NCBI GenBank assembly: GCA_038257155.1
Contig: JBBSJP010000007.1
Span: 62,001-126,000 of the forward strand
Length of the DNA: 64,000 nucleotides
DNA from: JANJTY01 sp038257155
GTDB taxonomy: Bacteria > Pseudomonadota > Gammaproteobacteria > Xanthomonadales > Xanthomonadaceae
Direction: 5' to 3'
Shown here: one piece after another, positions 35,837-44,087 of the stretch
Numbering within the stretch: position 1 is the first letter of the stretch
Layout: each line of letters begins with the position of its first letter
Program-made: the position numbers and the translations under genes
Notes under the pieces: model-generated
The model's database searches: none
What the model saw: the letters and a program-made list of their open reading frames with translations, nothing else
Told to the model about the DNA's origin: nothing

Positions 35837-36058
35837 TGCCCGCTGCCGCTGGCCCTGGGTAAAGTTCGCCTGTCGCCAAGCGACGCCGGGTCCAATGACT
35901 CGCCCGCTGGCGCGGATTTCGTAACGCCGGTGGCACTGCGAGCGTTCCCGCGGCGCTGACGGGTGCACAGAGCGGCGCCTGCCCGTTTGACTGAGCACAC
36001 GGCCGCCGTTGAACAGCGTCACTGCGATACAGCCGCGAGCCGCGCAAGGAGCTCTCCC

Positions 36059-36301
36059 ATGCAATACGTCATCACCCTATCTGCCGGCACCTCTGTCGAG
36101 TCCGACAGGTTCGTCGCATTGGTCGAGACCGAGGATGCGAGTGCACTCGTTGATCGCGCACCGGAAACCGACGCGCTGAGGGTGTCGACCTGCCTGATGC
36201 GGCATGAACTGCACGCGCTCGCCAGCGTCGCGGGTCTGTTGATCGATGCAGACGCAATCGAGCTGCTACCGTCCGACTGCTGCGGTGGCTGCGGTGGTTG
36301 A
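36059..36301 (+). CDS. Small protein with DCCGGC C-terminal tail
   Basis: 80-aa soluble protein of unknown function (MQYVITLSAGTSVESDRFVA...). A good Shine-Dalgarno (AAGGAG) precedes the ATG at 36059. The end reads LLPSDCCGGCGG, a probable metal- or cofactor-binding cluster at residues 73-78; another cysteine is Cys45. The HMA protein at 39402 has the same DCCGGC at the same residue numbers. Its stop overlaps the next gene. Confidence 0.68.
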   Translation: MQYVITLSAGTSVESDRFVALVETEDASALVDRAPETDALRVSTCLMRHELHALASVAGLLIDADAIELLPSDCCGGCGG

Positions 36302-36542
36302 TTCGCTGGCACCTCACCCGTTGCCGCGAATCGAGGTGGACGCCGCGACCGTGGCACACGCACTCGACCTCGAGCTTGAGGTGTTCCGGGATCTGATAGT
36401 AACCGGCAGTATCCGAACGCTGACAGAGCGCGGTGTCGGGGACGACCTTGGTCGCTACAGGCTGAGCTTCTGGTTCGGCAAGCGCCGCTTCCGCATGATC
36501 ACCGATGCTGCCGGCCGCGTACTCGCGCGCGAAGCGAGCTGA
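36294..36542 (+). CDS. DUF6522-type small protein
   Basis: 82-aa protein from a GTG at 36294 that overlaps the preceding stop by 8 bp. The body (IEVDAATVAHALDLELEVF, LGRYRLSFWFGKRRFRMI) matches the pattern I associate with DUF6522 proteins, short conserved proteins found near denitrification genes. Function unknown. Translationally coupled to the DCCGGC-tail protein. Confidence 0.65.
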   Translation: MVDSLAPHPLPRIEVDAATVAHALDLELEVFRDLIVTGSIRTLTERGVGDDLGRYRLSFWFGKRRFRMITDAAGRVLAREAS

Positions 36543-36661
36543 AAACGCAATTGCGGTTCGCTGGGAGAGCCCTTCAGACGCGGGCGGTGCTTGGCGCAAT
36601 GAGCGACGCCGCGGGATGAACTGCCAGCCGGTGCCGCTGCGAGGATAATTGCCGCGTGGCA

Positions 36662-39142
36662 TCACCTTCCCGCCGTCATTGCCGAGTCAAGCGTTTCGCG
36701 AATGTAACGGGCCAGCTCGACGTGCCGGTAGGGTTTGCTGAGCAGGCGCATGGCCGGATCCAGACCCTCCTGCTGCGCGATGGCGTTTTCGGTGTAGCCG
36801 GAGGTCAACAGCACCGGAAGCTCCGGATGCAGGCGGCGGGCAGCAGCGGCAAGCTGCGGGCCATTCATGCCGCCGGGCATGATGACGTCGGTGAACAGCA
36901 GCGCGATGTCATCGCGCTGACGCAGAATTTCCAGCGCATCCGGGCCATTTGACGCGGACAGCACCACATAGCCCAGCGCCGCCAGCTGACGGCTGGCGAA
37001 GGCACGTACCAGCGGGTCGTCCTCCACCAGCAAGATGCGCTCGCTGCCGCCCTGCACCTCGCCATCATCGGCTGACTGGGCGCCGCGGTCGGTGCTGACC
37101 GTGCCGCTGGCGCCGAGATCTTGCGGCAGGAACAGCTTGACCGTGGTGCCGTTGCCGGGCGCAGAATAAATCGTCGCGTGGCCACCGGACTGTTTGACGA
37201 AGCCGTACACCATCGCCAGGCCCAGGCCAGTGCCCTTGCCGCGCTCCTTGGTGGTGAAAAAGGGTTCGAACACCCGCCCCAGGAGCTGCGCTTCGATGCC
37301 GCTGCCGCTGTCGCTAACCGCAACCAGCACGTAGCTGCCGGGCTGCACGTCGGCATGCTCCTCGGCGTAGTCCTGGTCAAGCTCGACCCTGCTGGTTTCG
37401 ATCATCAGCCGGCCGCCCTTGGGCATGGCGTCGCGCGCGTTCAGGCACAGGTTCAACACCGCGTTCTCGAGCTGGCCCGGGTCGATCAACGCGTTCGGCA
37501 AAGCGGCTGCGTGGCGAATTTCGATGTCGATCTGCTCATCCAGGCTGCGCCGCAGCATCGACGCCATGCCGTCGAGCAGGGCGGCGACGTCGGTAGCGCC
37601 CGGTACCAGCGTCTGTTTGCGGGCAAAGGCCAGCAGCCGCTGGGTCAGCTCGGTGCCACGCTGAGCGGCATGGACTACCAAGCAGGCCAGCGGGTGCAGC
37701 GGACTGTCTTCGGGCAGCTGTTCGCTGAGTATCCCGGCATTGCCCAGGATTACGGTCAGCAGGTTGTTGAAGTCGTGCGCCACGCCGCCGGTAAGCTGGC
37801 CGATCGACTCCATGCGCTGCACGCGTGACAGCTGCTGCTCCAGCGCCAGACGCTCGCTGATATCCTGCTTGACGGCGATGAAGTGACCGATCTCGTCGTG
37901 CTCGTCGCGCACCGGAGTGATGGTCATTTCCTCGGTGTGCAGGCTGCCGTCGCGATAGCAGTTGACGACCCGCCCGTGCCAGGTTTCGCCGCCCGCGATG
38001 GTGTCCCAGAGGCTGCGGTAGAAGGCCGCGTCCTGAACGCCGGACTTGAACAGGTCGGCCGGCCGGCGTCCCAGCGCGTCGCCCACCGAATAGCCGGTCA
38101 TCTGGTAGAAGGCGCTGTTGGCCCACTCGATCTTGCCTTGCCGGTCGGTGATGAGGATGGCATTGGCCGCAGCCTGCAGCGCACTGGCCTGCAGGCGCAT
38201 GGCGGCTTCGGTGCGCTTGCGTTCGCTGATGTCGCGGAAGTAGATCGCGAGGCCCTCGTCGGTGGGATAGACGCGGAATTCGAACCAGCTGTGGCCGAGT
38301 GGCGCAAGTGTCTCGAACTCCACCGCCCGTCCGTGGTCGAGCGCCTGGCGATAGGCGAGTTCGTATTCGGAGCCGCGTGCTTCAGGAAACACCTCGAACA
38401 CGCCTCGGCCCAGCAAGTCCCCGGGCGGGCGCCGCATCAGCCGCAAGGCTTCGCGGTTGATGAAAACGAAGCGCAGCTCGCGGTCGAGGGTCAGGAAGCC
38501 TTCGCCGAGGTGATCCAGCGTATGGTGCAAGCGACCTTGCAGCGCGCGTTCGCGCTGTATTCGCTGGTCGCGCTGCAACGCGATGCTGGCCAGGTGAGCG
38601 TAGCCGGCCAGCATTTCGATCTGCTCAGGCGCAGGCACGCGCGGGCTGTCGAAGTAGACCGCGAAGGTCGCCAGCACCGCGCCATCGGTGTCCTGCACCG
38701 GGTCCGACCAGCAGGCGTGCAGCCCGTGCGCCAGGGCCAGCTGGCGGTAATCGGCCCAGAGCGGGTCGTTGGCGATATCGGCGACATGTACCGGCTCGCG
38801 GCGGAAGGCGGCAGTGCCGCAGGAGCCTGCGCAGGGACCGATTGGTTCGCCTTCGATGGCGGCGCTGTAAGCCGCAGGCAGACGCGAGCCCGGATGCGGG
38901 TGCACGCGACCCTCGGCATCGACGTGCAGGAGCGAGGCGACGCCGCCCGGCAGCTCCTGTTCGATCAGCGCCAGCAGGTCCTGCAGCAGTGCGTCGAGCT
39001 CGTCGCCGCGCGCGATGCGCTCGAGCAGGTCCTTCTCACTGAGATGACGGCGCTTGCAGCGATCACAGGCGGGTTCGCCTGACGCCTGTGAATCAGTAAC
39101 GCTGGACCGCGAGTGAAACGCGAATTGCGGGAAATCGGTCAC
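36662..39142 (-). CDS. Hybrid sensor histidine kinase (GAF-PAS-PAS-HK-REC)
   Basis: About 826 aa, soluble. Order: a CDRCKRRH cysteine/histidine motif near residue 27, GAF domain about 40-190, PAS about 200-310, a second PAS/PAC about 320-440, HisKA with the phospho-accepting His in GGVAHDFNNLLTVILGN, HATPase (NLCLNARDAMPKGGR, TGLGLAMVYGFVKQSGG), and a C-terminal receiver with Asp in LLFTDVIMPGGMNGPQLA. Partner and signal unknown. GTG start at 39142 with Shine-Dalgarno AGGGGAA. An FNR-like box lies 70 bp upstream, so the kinase itself seems to belong to the oxygen/NO regulon. Confidence 0.88.
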   Translation of the reverse strand: MTDFPQFAFHSRSSVTDSQASGEPACDRCKRRHLSEKDLLERIARGDELDALLQDLLALIEQELPGGVASLLHVDAEGRVHPHPGSRLPAAYSAAIEGEPIGPCAGSCGTAAFRREPVHVADIANDPLWADYRQLALAHGLHACWSDPVQDTDGAVLATFAVYFDSPRVPAPEQIEMLAGYAHLASIALQRDQRIQRERALQGRLHHTLDHLGEGFLTLDRELRFVFINREALRLMRRPPGDLLGRGVFEVFPEARGSEYELAYRQALDHGRAVEFETLAPLGHSWFEFRVYPTDEGLAIYFRDISERKRTEAAMRLQASALQAAANAILITDRQGKIEWANSAFYQMTGYSVGDALGRRPADLFKSGVQDAAFYRSLWDTIAGGETWHGRVVNCYRDGSLHTEEMTITPVRDEHDEIGHFIAVKQDISERLALEQQLSRVQRMESIGQLTGGVAHDFNNLLTVILGNAGILSEQLPEDSPLHPLACLVVHAAQRGTELTQRLLAFARKQTLVPGATDVAALLDGMASMLRRSLDEQIDIEIRHAAALPNALIDPGQLENAVLNLCLNARDAMPKGGRLMIETSRVELDQDYAEEHADVQPGSYVLVAVSDSGSGIEAQLLGRVFEPFFTTKERGKGTGLGLAMVYGFVKQSGGHATIYSAPGNGTTVKLFLPQDLGASGTVSTDRGAQSADDGEVQGGSERILLVEDDPLVRAFASRQLAALGYVVLSASNGPDALEILRQRDDIALLFTDVIMPGGMNGPQLAAAARRLHPELPVLLTSGYTENAIAQQEGLDPAMRLLSKPYRHVELARYIRETLDSAMTAGR

Positions 39143-39205
39143 GTTGCATTCCCCTGAACACATAAAGTCTCGCAAGCAGTACACCAAAGCTCACATGGCG
39201 TCGCC

Positions 39206-39219
39206 CTGACCCGGATCAA
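39206..39219 (-). promoter_or_regulatory. FNR/Dnr-type box for the hybrid kinase gene
   Basis: CTGACCCGGATCAA, one mismatch from TTGAC-N4-ATCAA, centred 70 bp before the GTG at 39142. Confidence 0.55.
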
Positions 39220-39325
39220 CTGCGGACCTCGCCACGCCTTGCGTCACCAACGCCTGTGAAACCGGATTGTTTTGGCGACGCCTACGCTGCCTGCACTGCC
39301 TGCGCACCGCGAGCTCGCGCCATGC

Positions 39326-39339
39326 ATGATCTGGATCAA
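39326..39339 (+). promoter_or_regulatory. FNR/Dnr-type box for the HMA-domain gene
   Basis: ATGATCTGGATCAA, one mismatch from TTGAT-N4-ATCAA, centred about 70 bp before the ATG at 39402. Confidence 0.6.
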
Positions 39340-39401
39340 GGCTTGTGCGCTGTCGCTGTGAAATTCTGCATGCTCACTCACTCCAAGCCCGAGGCAAGAC
39401 C

Positions 39402-39641
39402 ATGCTGCTCGACGTTGAAAAGATCACTTGCGACAACTGCATCGATGCGATTCGTGAGGCAATCCTCGCGCATGACCCGACCGCGCAGATTACGGTCAGC
39501 CGAAACACCGGGCAGGTGCGCGTGGAAGGGTTGATGTCGCAACAGCACGTCATCAACGCGCTGTCCTCGGCCGGATACCCTGCCAGCAATGCCGCACCCC
39601 ATAGCGGCAAGGGAAGCGACTGCTGCGGCGGCTGCTCCTGA
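39402..39641 (+). CDS. Heavy-metal-associated domain protein with DCCGGC tail
   Basis: 79-aa ferredoxin-fold (HMA) metallochaperone-like protein. The CxxC loop is Cys10/Cys13 (ITCDNCIDAIREA), and strand SRNTGQVRVEG and helix QHVINALSSAGYP follow. The C-terminal extension GKGSDCCGGCS adds Cys74, Cys75 and Cys78. It probably handles copper or another soft metal for the nearby copper enzymes; inference from fold and context. Monocistronic, with its own FNR-like box. Confidence 0.78.
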   Translation: MLLDVEKITCDNCIDAIREAILAHDPTAQITVSRNTGQVRVEGLMSQQHVINALSSAGYPASNAAPHSGKGSDCCGGCS

Positions 39642-39814
39642 ACCCGCCGCCTTGAGGCTACTGGTGCCTTCTGCCCTGGTAAGCCACGGCGTCTGGTAGG
39701 GCGCGCTGTTACCGGACCGGGCGCGTAGACTTCGCGCGGCGCAGAGCGGCAAGCGTCAGGCTGGGTGCCATCTGCCTGACGCCCATGCGCGTTATCGTCA
39801 CCAACTCGTCGTGA

Positions 39815-40132
39815 TCAGGGCTTGCGTGCTGCCCATGCTGTGCACCAGCCCTTCGGCTCCACCGTGAAACCCGGGAATATCGAGCAAGTCTCGTTTGCAG
39901 TAGTGAAGAACTGGCAGTTTGCGCAGTCGCTTCCGGGCTTGAAGTTTGCGGCGGTTACCTTGGTCGCATCTTCAACATAGCCAAGCGCTTTGGCCTGCGC
40001 GTTGGTGGTGGGAAGGCGAGGCGGGGCGGCTTGAACCGGGTTGCTGAGCTGGCGCTGGAGAAGCGGCGCCGCGACCGCGGCCAACACCACGTTTCTGATG
40101 AACTTCCTGCGACCGGGTGAGTTCTTGTTCAT
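39815..40132 (-). CDS. High-potential iron-sulfur protein (HiPIP), Tat-exported
   Basis: 105-aa periplasmic 4Fe-4S electron carrier. A Tat signal (NSPGRRKFIRNVVLAAVAA) ends near residue 35. The cluster ligands follow the HiPIP pattern: Cys70, Cys73, Cys83 and Cys97 (DCANCQFF, ETCSIFPG, KGWCTAW). HiPIPs carry electrons between bc1-type complexes and terminal oxidases or reductases, so it may feed the heme-copper enzyme encoded upstream. The ATG at 40132 has an FNR-like box 62 bp upstream, overlapping the end of the preceding gene, so it may be transcribed alone. Confidence 0.9.
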   Translation of the reverse strand: MNKNSPGRRKFIRNVVLAAVAAPLLQRQLSNPVQAAPPRLPTTNAQAKALGYVEDATKVTAANFKPGSDCANCQFFTTANETCSIFPGFTVEPKGWCTAWAARKP

Positions 40133-40187
40133 GAAAGATGATCCGTAGTGGATAGCCCCATTGAGGCCGATTGCGGTGCGCTTTTCC

Positions 40188-40201
40188 TTGACGCAGATCA
40201 A
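40188..40201 (-). promoter_or_regulatory. FNR/Dnr-type box for the HiPIP gene
   Basis: TTGACGCAGATCAA, a full TTGAC-N4-ATCAA dyad centred 62 bp before the HiPIP ATG and touching the stop codon of the cytochrome b fusion gene. Confidence 0.65.
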
Positions 40202-42135
40202 GCACACCTCGAATCCGACGGATCGGCGCAGGACTGATTGCCTGCAAAGCCAGTGGTGAACGCATCGGAAAAGCATGCGTCGCTGGCGAGGCCACGGGCG
40301 AGGAAAGTCGGCACGACGTCTTCGACCATTTGTACCGAGCCGCAAGCGTAGACTTCGAATCCGCTAAGGTCGGGATGATCGGCCAGAATCGCGTTGCTGG
40401 CACGACCCGTCCGACCCCGCCAGCTGGCATCGGTGGCGCCCGAGATCACCGGGACAAAACTGAAGTTCGGATACTGCCGCGCCCACTCCTCGGCCTCGTC
40501 GAGATGATAAAGGTCGTTTGGTCGACGCGCGCCCCAGTACAGTTGCATGGGTCGCTGCAGGCCGCGATGGAAGGCATCCTCGAGAATGCTCTTGACCGGC
40601 GCAAAACCTACCGTGGTGGCAATCAGTATGATCGGTCGCGCACTGTCGCTCAGCGCAAAGCGACCAAATGGTCCTTCGATCCGAAGCACGTCGCCCACCT
40701 TCATGCCGCTGAACACCCGCGGGGTGAACTGCCCGCCAGGAATCAGCTTGATGTGAAGCTCGATCGGCGCTGCGCGGTGTGGCGGATTGGCGAAGGAAAA
40801 TGCGCGGCGCTGACCGTCTTCCAGCACGACGTTTACATATTGGCCCGCGGTGAAACGCAGTCTGGCGCCTGCCGGAAGGGTCAGCACGACCTGCATGACG
40901 TCGTCGCTTAACCGGTTAAGTGCCTGTACGCGTGCATTGAAGCTCTGCACGGGGATCGCATCGCTCGATTCAAGAGAGCGCACATCCACATCGACCCGCA
41001 CATCCTCCAGTGCGGTGGCGCAGCACAGAAGCGTCTGGCCGCGCGCTCGCATCGCCTCGCTCAGCACCGCAGTCTGGAATTCGCCGTGGTCCACACGACC
41101 CGTTGAGATGTTGGCGATACACACGCCGCATCCGCCATTGCGGCAGTCAAAAGGCAGGTACAGGCCAGCGCGCAGTCCGGCATCGAGCAGGGTTTCACCG
41201 GGCCGGGCACTGATCCTGTGCGCGCCCGGGTGGAACTCAAGCTCGAACTCCCTGCGGACATCCTGCCGCCGTCGGGGCACCCACGGCAGGACAACCAGCA
41301 AGCCAGTCAATCCGACGGCCAGCAACCACGTCTGCCATGCGGGTAGTTGGTGCATCAAGGGCATGAAACCCAGATAGAACCAGTCAAGCGCGACGACAGT
41401 GACTGCCGTACTGAGGTCGGCTGCCCCGCCTTGACTCCGGGCCGGCATCAACACCGCCAGCACGAGCATCACACCACACAGCCCGAGGGCGATGAAGCGC
41501 GGCGGCACCGTATTCGCCTTGGGTACCTGCTGCACGTGCACCCACATCAACAGCAGGGTAAGCAGCGGACCACCGATGTGGATGAACGCCAACAGCGAGA
41601 AGAAGCGATCATCGACGCTTTCCGGATAGAGGAAATTGCGGGCGAGGCCCCCGCCGATGCCGGGCAGCCAGTCCAGCCACTCGAAGGTCGCCAGAGTGAC
41701 GAATTGCGCAAGACGGTCCCAGGGCAGCATGTAACCGTTGATACCGCAGGCATAGACAAACCAGATCAGCGCGACGCCCGACACCCACGCGAACCAGCGA
41801 TACCCGCGCATGTGGTCGAACGCGAAGTGGCGCAGCAAATGCAGCGCCATGATCAGGACCAAGGCATCGGAGGCATACCGATGCACGCTGCGCATGACGC
41901 CACCCAAGTACCACTGGTGCGTTGTGAGCCACTCCACCGAGGTGTAGGCACCGGTCACGCTGGTGTCGAAAAAGACGTAAAGGTAAAGACCGCTGATGCA
42001 AATCAGCCAGAACAGAAAGAACGCGCTGCTGCCCAGATGATAGAGGGGGTTGATGCGATCACCGAAAACCCGATTGAACAGGCCTTCGGCATGCATGAAG
42101 CACCATCGCAGCAGGGACTGAAGAGACTTGATCAT
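40198..42135 (-). CDS. Cytochrome b / 2Fe-2S ferredoxin / flavin reductase fusion
   Basis: 645-aa three-part protein. Residues 1-210 are a diheme cytochrome b of the bc1/b6 type: His85 and His99 on one helix and His186 and His200 on another give the classic 14-residue spacing of both pairs. Further helices extend to about 285. Residues 298-380 are a plant-type 2Fe-2S domain (Cys331, Cys336, Cys339, and Cys371 or Cys372). The rest is an FNR-type flavin reductase (RAFSFANPP for FAD, VGFAPVKSILED and YACGSVQMVEDV for NAD(P)H). It could link NAD(P)H to quinone or to the adjacent heme-copper protein across the membrane. The ATG at 42135 overlaps the previous stop (ATGA). Confidence 0.82.
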   Translation of the reverse strand: MIKSLQSLLRWCFMHAEGLFNRVFGDRINPLYHLGSSAFFLFWLICISGLYLYVFFDTSVTGAYTSVEWLTTHQWYLGGVMRSVHRYASDALVLIMALHLLRHFAFDHMRGYRWFAWVSGVALIWFVYACGINGYMLPWDRLAQFVTLATFEWLDWLPGIGGGLARNFLYPESVDDRFFSLLAFIHIGGPLLTLLLMWVHVQQVPKANTVPPRFIALGLCGVMLVLAVLMPARSQGGAADLSTAVTVVALDWFYLGFMPLMHQLPAWQTWLLAVGLTGLLVVLPWVPRRRQDVRREFELEFHPGAHRISARPGETLLDAGLRAGLYLPFDCRNGGCGVCIANISTGRVDHGEFQTAVLSEAMRARGQTLLCCATALEDVRVDVDVRSLESSDAIPVQSFNARVQALNRLSDDVMQVVLTLPAGARLRFTAGQYVNVVLEDGQRRAFSFANPPHRAAPIELHIKLIPGGQFTPRVFSGMKVGDVLRIEGPFGRFALSDSARPIILIATTVGFAPVKSILEDAFHRGLQRPMQLYWGARRPNDLYHLDEAEEWARQYPNFSFVPVISGATDASWRGRTGRASNAILADHPDLSGFEVYACGSVQMVEDVVPTFLARGLASDACFSDAFTTGFAGNQSCADPSDSRCA

Positions 42136-43577
42136 GCCGTCGGCGCGAGTGGGCAGGGCGGCTTCCGGACTGCCCTGATCACCACCACCACGAACAGCAA
42201 GCCGCCGATGATCGCGATCAGCCCGCCGGCACCCATCAGTGCCATGCCGGCGACTTCCGGCGCACTTCGCAGTACCTGCTCGGTGCCGGCGATCTTGCGC
42301 TGAATGCCGTATCCGCCGGACCACACCAGTCCGGCGATATGCATCAACTGACCCAGACCGTAGAGCAGTGGCTGCCAACGAGCCAAGCGTCCGGTTGGCG
42401 CTGTATAACCGAGCTTGGGCAAGAGCAGATAGACAACGCCCATCAGCGCAAGAGTGACTCCCACGATCGAGCCGTGATAGTGCGCAGGAATCGTGACATT
42501 GCTGCCCTGGATGAAGATCCCGACCAGGCCACCCACTGCAAACAGCAGGATTGAAGCCACCAGTGCGCCGAGCAAAGGCCTTCCCGCTTCCGGAGTCGGG
42601 CTGGTGCGTCGCCACAGCCCCATCGCGCTGGCCAGCGCGATCGGAACGATAGCGAGCCCGCCTCCCAGACGCATGGCCCACGTATGAATATCCCGATGCT
42701 CCACCGAGGTGACGTCATGCACCAGGTAGGCGTAAGGCGTCGCGAAGACACCGATCAATCCCAAGGCCAACATGCCCCGGACGACGCGAGGACTCATTGG
42801 AATGCGTGCCCCGGCGGCGCTGGCCAACCACAACCAGGACACCAGCATGAGTAGCGTCCACACATACTGCTGGGCGTGACCACCGCCCCAGAAAAGGATT
42901 TCGTAATACGCCTTGCCATCCAGCTCGCGCGGTACCAGAACCAGCGACTGGGCAAATGCGAGCACGGCGACGGCCGCAGCGATTGCCGCGGCGACCAGGC
43001 CGAATTGCAGTGACTTTGATCCGTCCGACAGCGGGCCCTGCCCGGGCAGCGCGCCCAGACCGGCCCAAAGCCTCCAGCCGATCAACACGCTGCTGCCCAG
43101 CCCGAACACTCCGAGACCGGCAAGGAATGCAAAGCCATCCAGCACCGGAACGTAGTTGGCCATGATGGGCTCGGCCTTGCCTGCAAATGCCGCCAGCGAC
43201 ATCAACAGCGCTCCTGCGCCACATAACAGCAACGCAAACCATGCCGCGCCCAGTGCACGCCTGGGGCCGCAGCTGGTCCAGAGCAGTCCCGCAACGGCAA
43301 CGAACCAGACCAGCACCGAGAGATCCACGTGCACGACCAGGGCCACCCGAAAGAAATTCTCCACCGGCAACCACTGGTTCAGATAAGGCGCCCTGGACAG
43401 CACCAGCAGCAGCGAGAAAATGCCCGAGCCAATCAGGGCGAGCACGCCAAGTCCCAGCCAACAGCGCGCCAACAGTCTGTTTGATCCGGCGGATACCTCG
43501 AGCGCGTAGCGATGGCCAGAGTCGCGCTCCAGCACTCTGTCAAGGCTGCTTGCGGCGGAGTTCGCGTGGTGACTCAT
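42132..43577 (-). CDS. Second heme-copper oxidase-like core subunit, altered CuB site
   Basis: 481-aa protein with about 12 helices and the heme-copper subunit I plan. Low-spin heme ligands are His83 (VVHVDLSVLVWF) and one of His366/His368 (PAHYHGSIVGV). The helix VI motif is WGGGHAQQY, with His234 and, four residues on, Tyr238, the place of the cross-linked Tyr in oxidases. The expected His-His pair of helix VII reads His287-Asp288 (YLVHDVTS), so the CuB site looks incomplete. The product may be a divergent NO or O2 reductase or a heme-only electron carrier. It overlaps both neighbours by ATGA, so it is coupled to the 169-aa protein and the cytochrome b fusion. Confidence 0.72.
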   Translation of the reverse strand: MSHHANSAASSLDRVLERDSGHRYALEVSAGSNRLLARCWLGLGVLALIGSGIFSLLLVLSRAPYLNQWLPVENFFRVALVVHVDLSVLVWFVAVAGLLWTSCGPRRALGAAWFALLLCGAGALLMSLAAFAGKAEPIMANYVPVLDGFAFLAGLGVFGLGSSVLIGWRLWAGLGALPGQGPLSDGSKSLQFGLVAAAIAAAVAVLAFAQSLVLVPRELDGKAYYEILFWGGGHAQQYVWTLLMLVSWLWLASAAGARIPMSPRVVRGMLALGLIGVFATPYAYLVHDVTSVEHRDIHTWAMRLGGGLAIVPIALASAMGLWRRTSPTPEAGRPLLGALVASILLFAVGGLVGIFIQGSNVTIPAHYHGSIVGVTLALMGVVYLLLPKLGYTAPTGRLARWQPLLYGLGQLMHIAGLVWSGGYGIQRKIAGTEQVLRSAPEVAGMALMGAGGLIAIIGGLLFVVVVIRAVRKPPCPLAPTA

Positions 43578-44083
43578 CGCAGCACGACCTGGCCGGTTGT
43601 GGCATCAAAATCCACCACGACGATCTGCGCAGGACGCAGGCTCAGAACGGATTCCAGCACGTAGTCGAATCCCTGCTCGCGAGGACTGTCGCGCAAGCGC
43701 ACCGCGATCTGATAGCGGCCCGCCTTGAGCGGAATGCGCCGATAAAACGAGGCGGCGCCGTCACTGGACAACCCGGTAGATTGAGCAGACTCGGAAAGCA
43801 GCGTTTCTCCATCGATGTCGATCTCGAGGCGCAGCGGTGCGCGCTCTCGCGGGCAGCGCGTGACTGCGCGCATGTTGGGCGGCAGCCGGGCCAACTCCTC
43901 GGCACCAATTTCCTCGCAAGGCTGCAGGCGTTTGCCCAGATGGCTGACGCTCACCGTGAGTTGACCCTGATCTGGCGCTAGTGCGGTGAACGCCGGCCAG
44001 CCACTGAACAGAGCAATGACTCCTCCGAACACAGCGTACAAGGCTGCCTGACCCAATGCGCTGGCGATCCGAGAAGGCTGCAT
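43574..44083 (-). CDS. Membrane-anchored periplasmic protein of the heme-copper operon
   Basis: 169-aa protein with one N-terminal helix (LYAVFGGVIALFSGWPAFTA) and a periplasmic beta-rich domain. It has only two cysteines (QPCEEIG and VTRCPRERA) and no CxxCH or CuA motif, so it is not an ordinary subunit II. I do not recognise the family. Its end overlaps the second heme-copper subunit (ATGA) and it begins 5 bp after the SCO gene, so it is probably an accessory subunit of that protein. ATG at 44083. Confidence 0.6.
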   Translation of the reverse strand: MQPSRIASALGQAALYAVFGGVIALFSGWPAFTALAPDQGQLTVSVSHLGKRLQPCEEIGAEELARLPPNMRAVTRCPRERAPLRLEIDIDGETLLSESAQSTGLSSDGAASFYRRIPLKAGRYQIAVRLRDSPREQGFDYVLESVLSLRPAQIVVVDFDATTGQVVLR

Positions 44084-44087
44084 GGGT

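Noticed and set aside
36009..36022. TTGAACAGCGTCAC as an FNR box close to the 36059 gene
   Set aside because: Two mismatches in the critical half-site bases and a centre only 43 bp from the ATG.
42136..42681. N-terminal extension of the cytochrome b fusion
   Set aside because: The sequence before the ATG at 42135 is a shadow of the heme-copper gene; the ATGA overlap fixes the start.
43960..43974. TTGACCCTGATCTG inside the 169-aa gene as a further FNR-like box
   Set aside because: The second half-site is poor and it lies inside a coding region with no start at the right distance.
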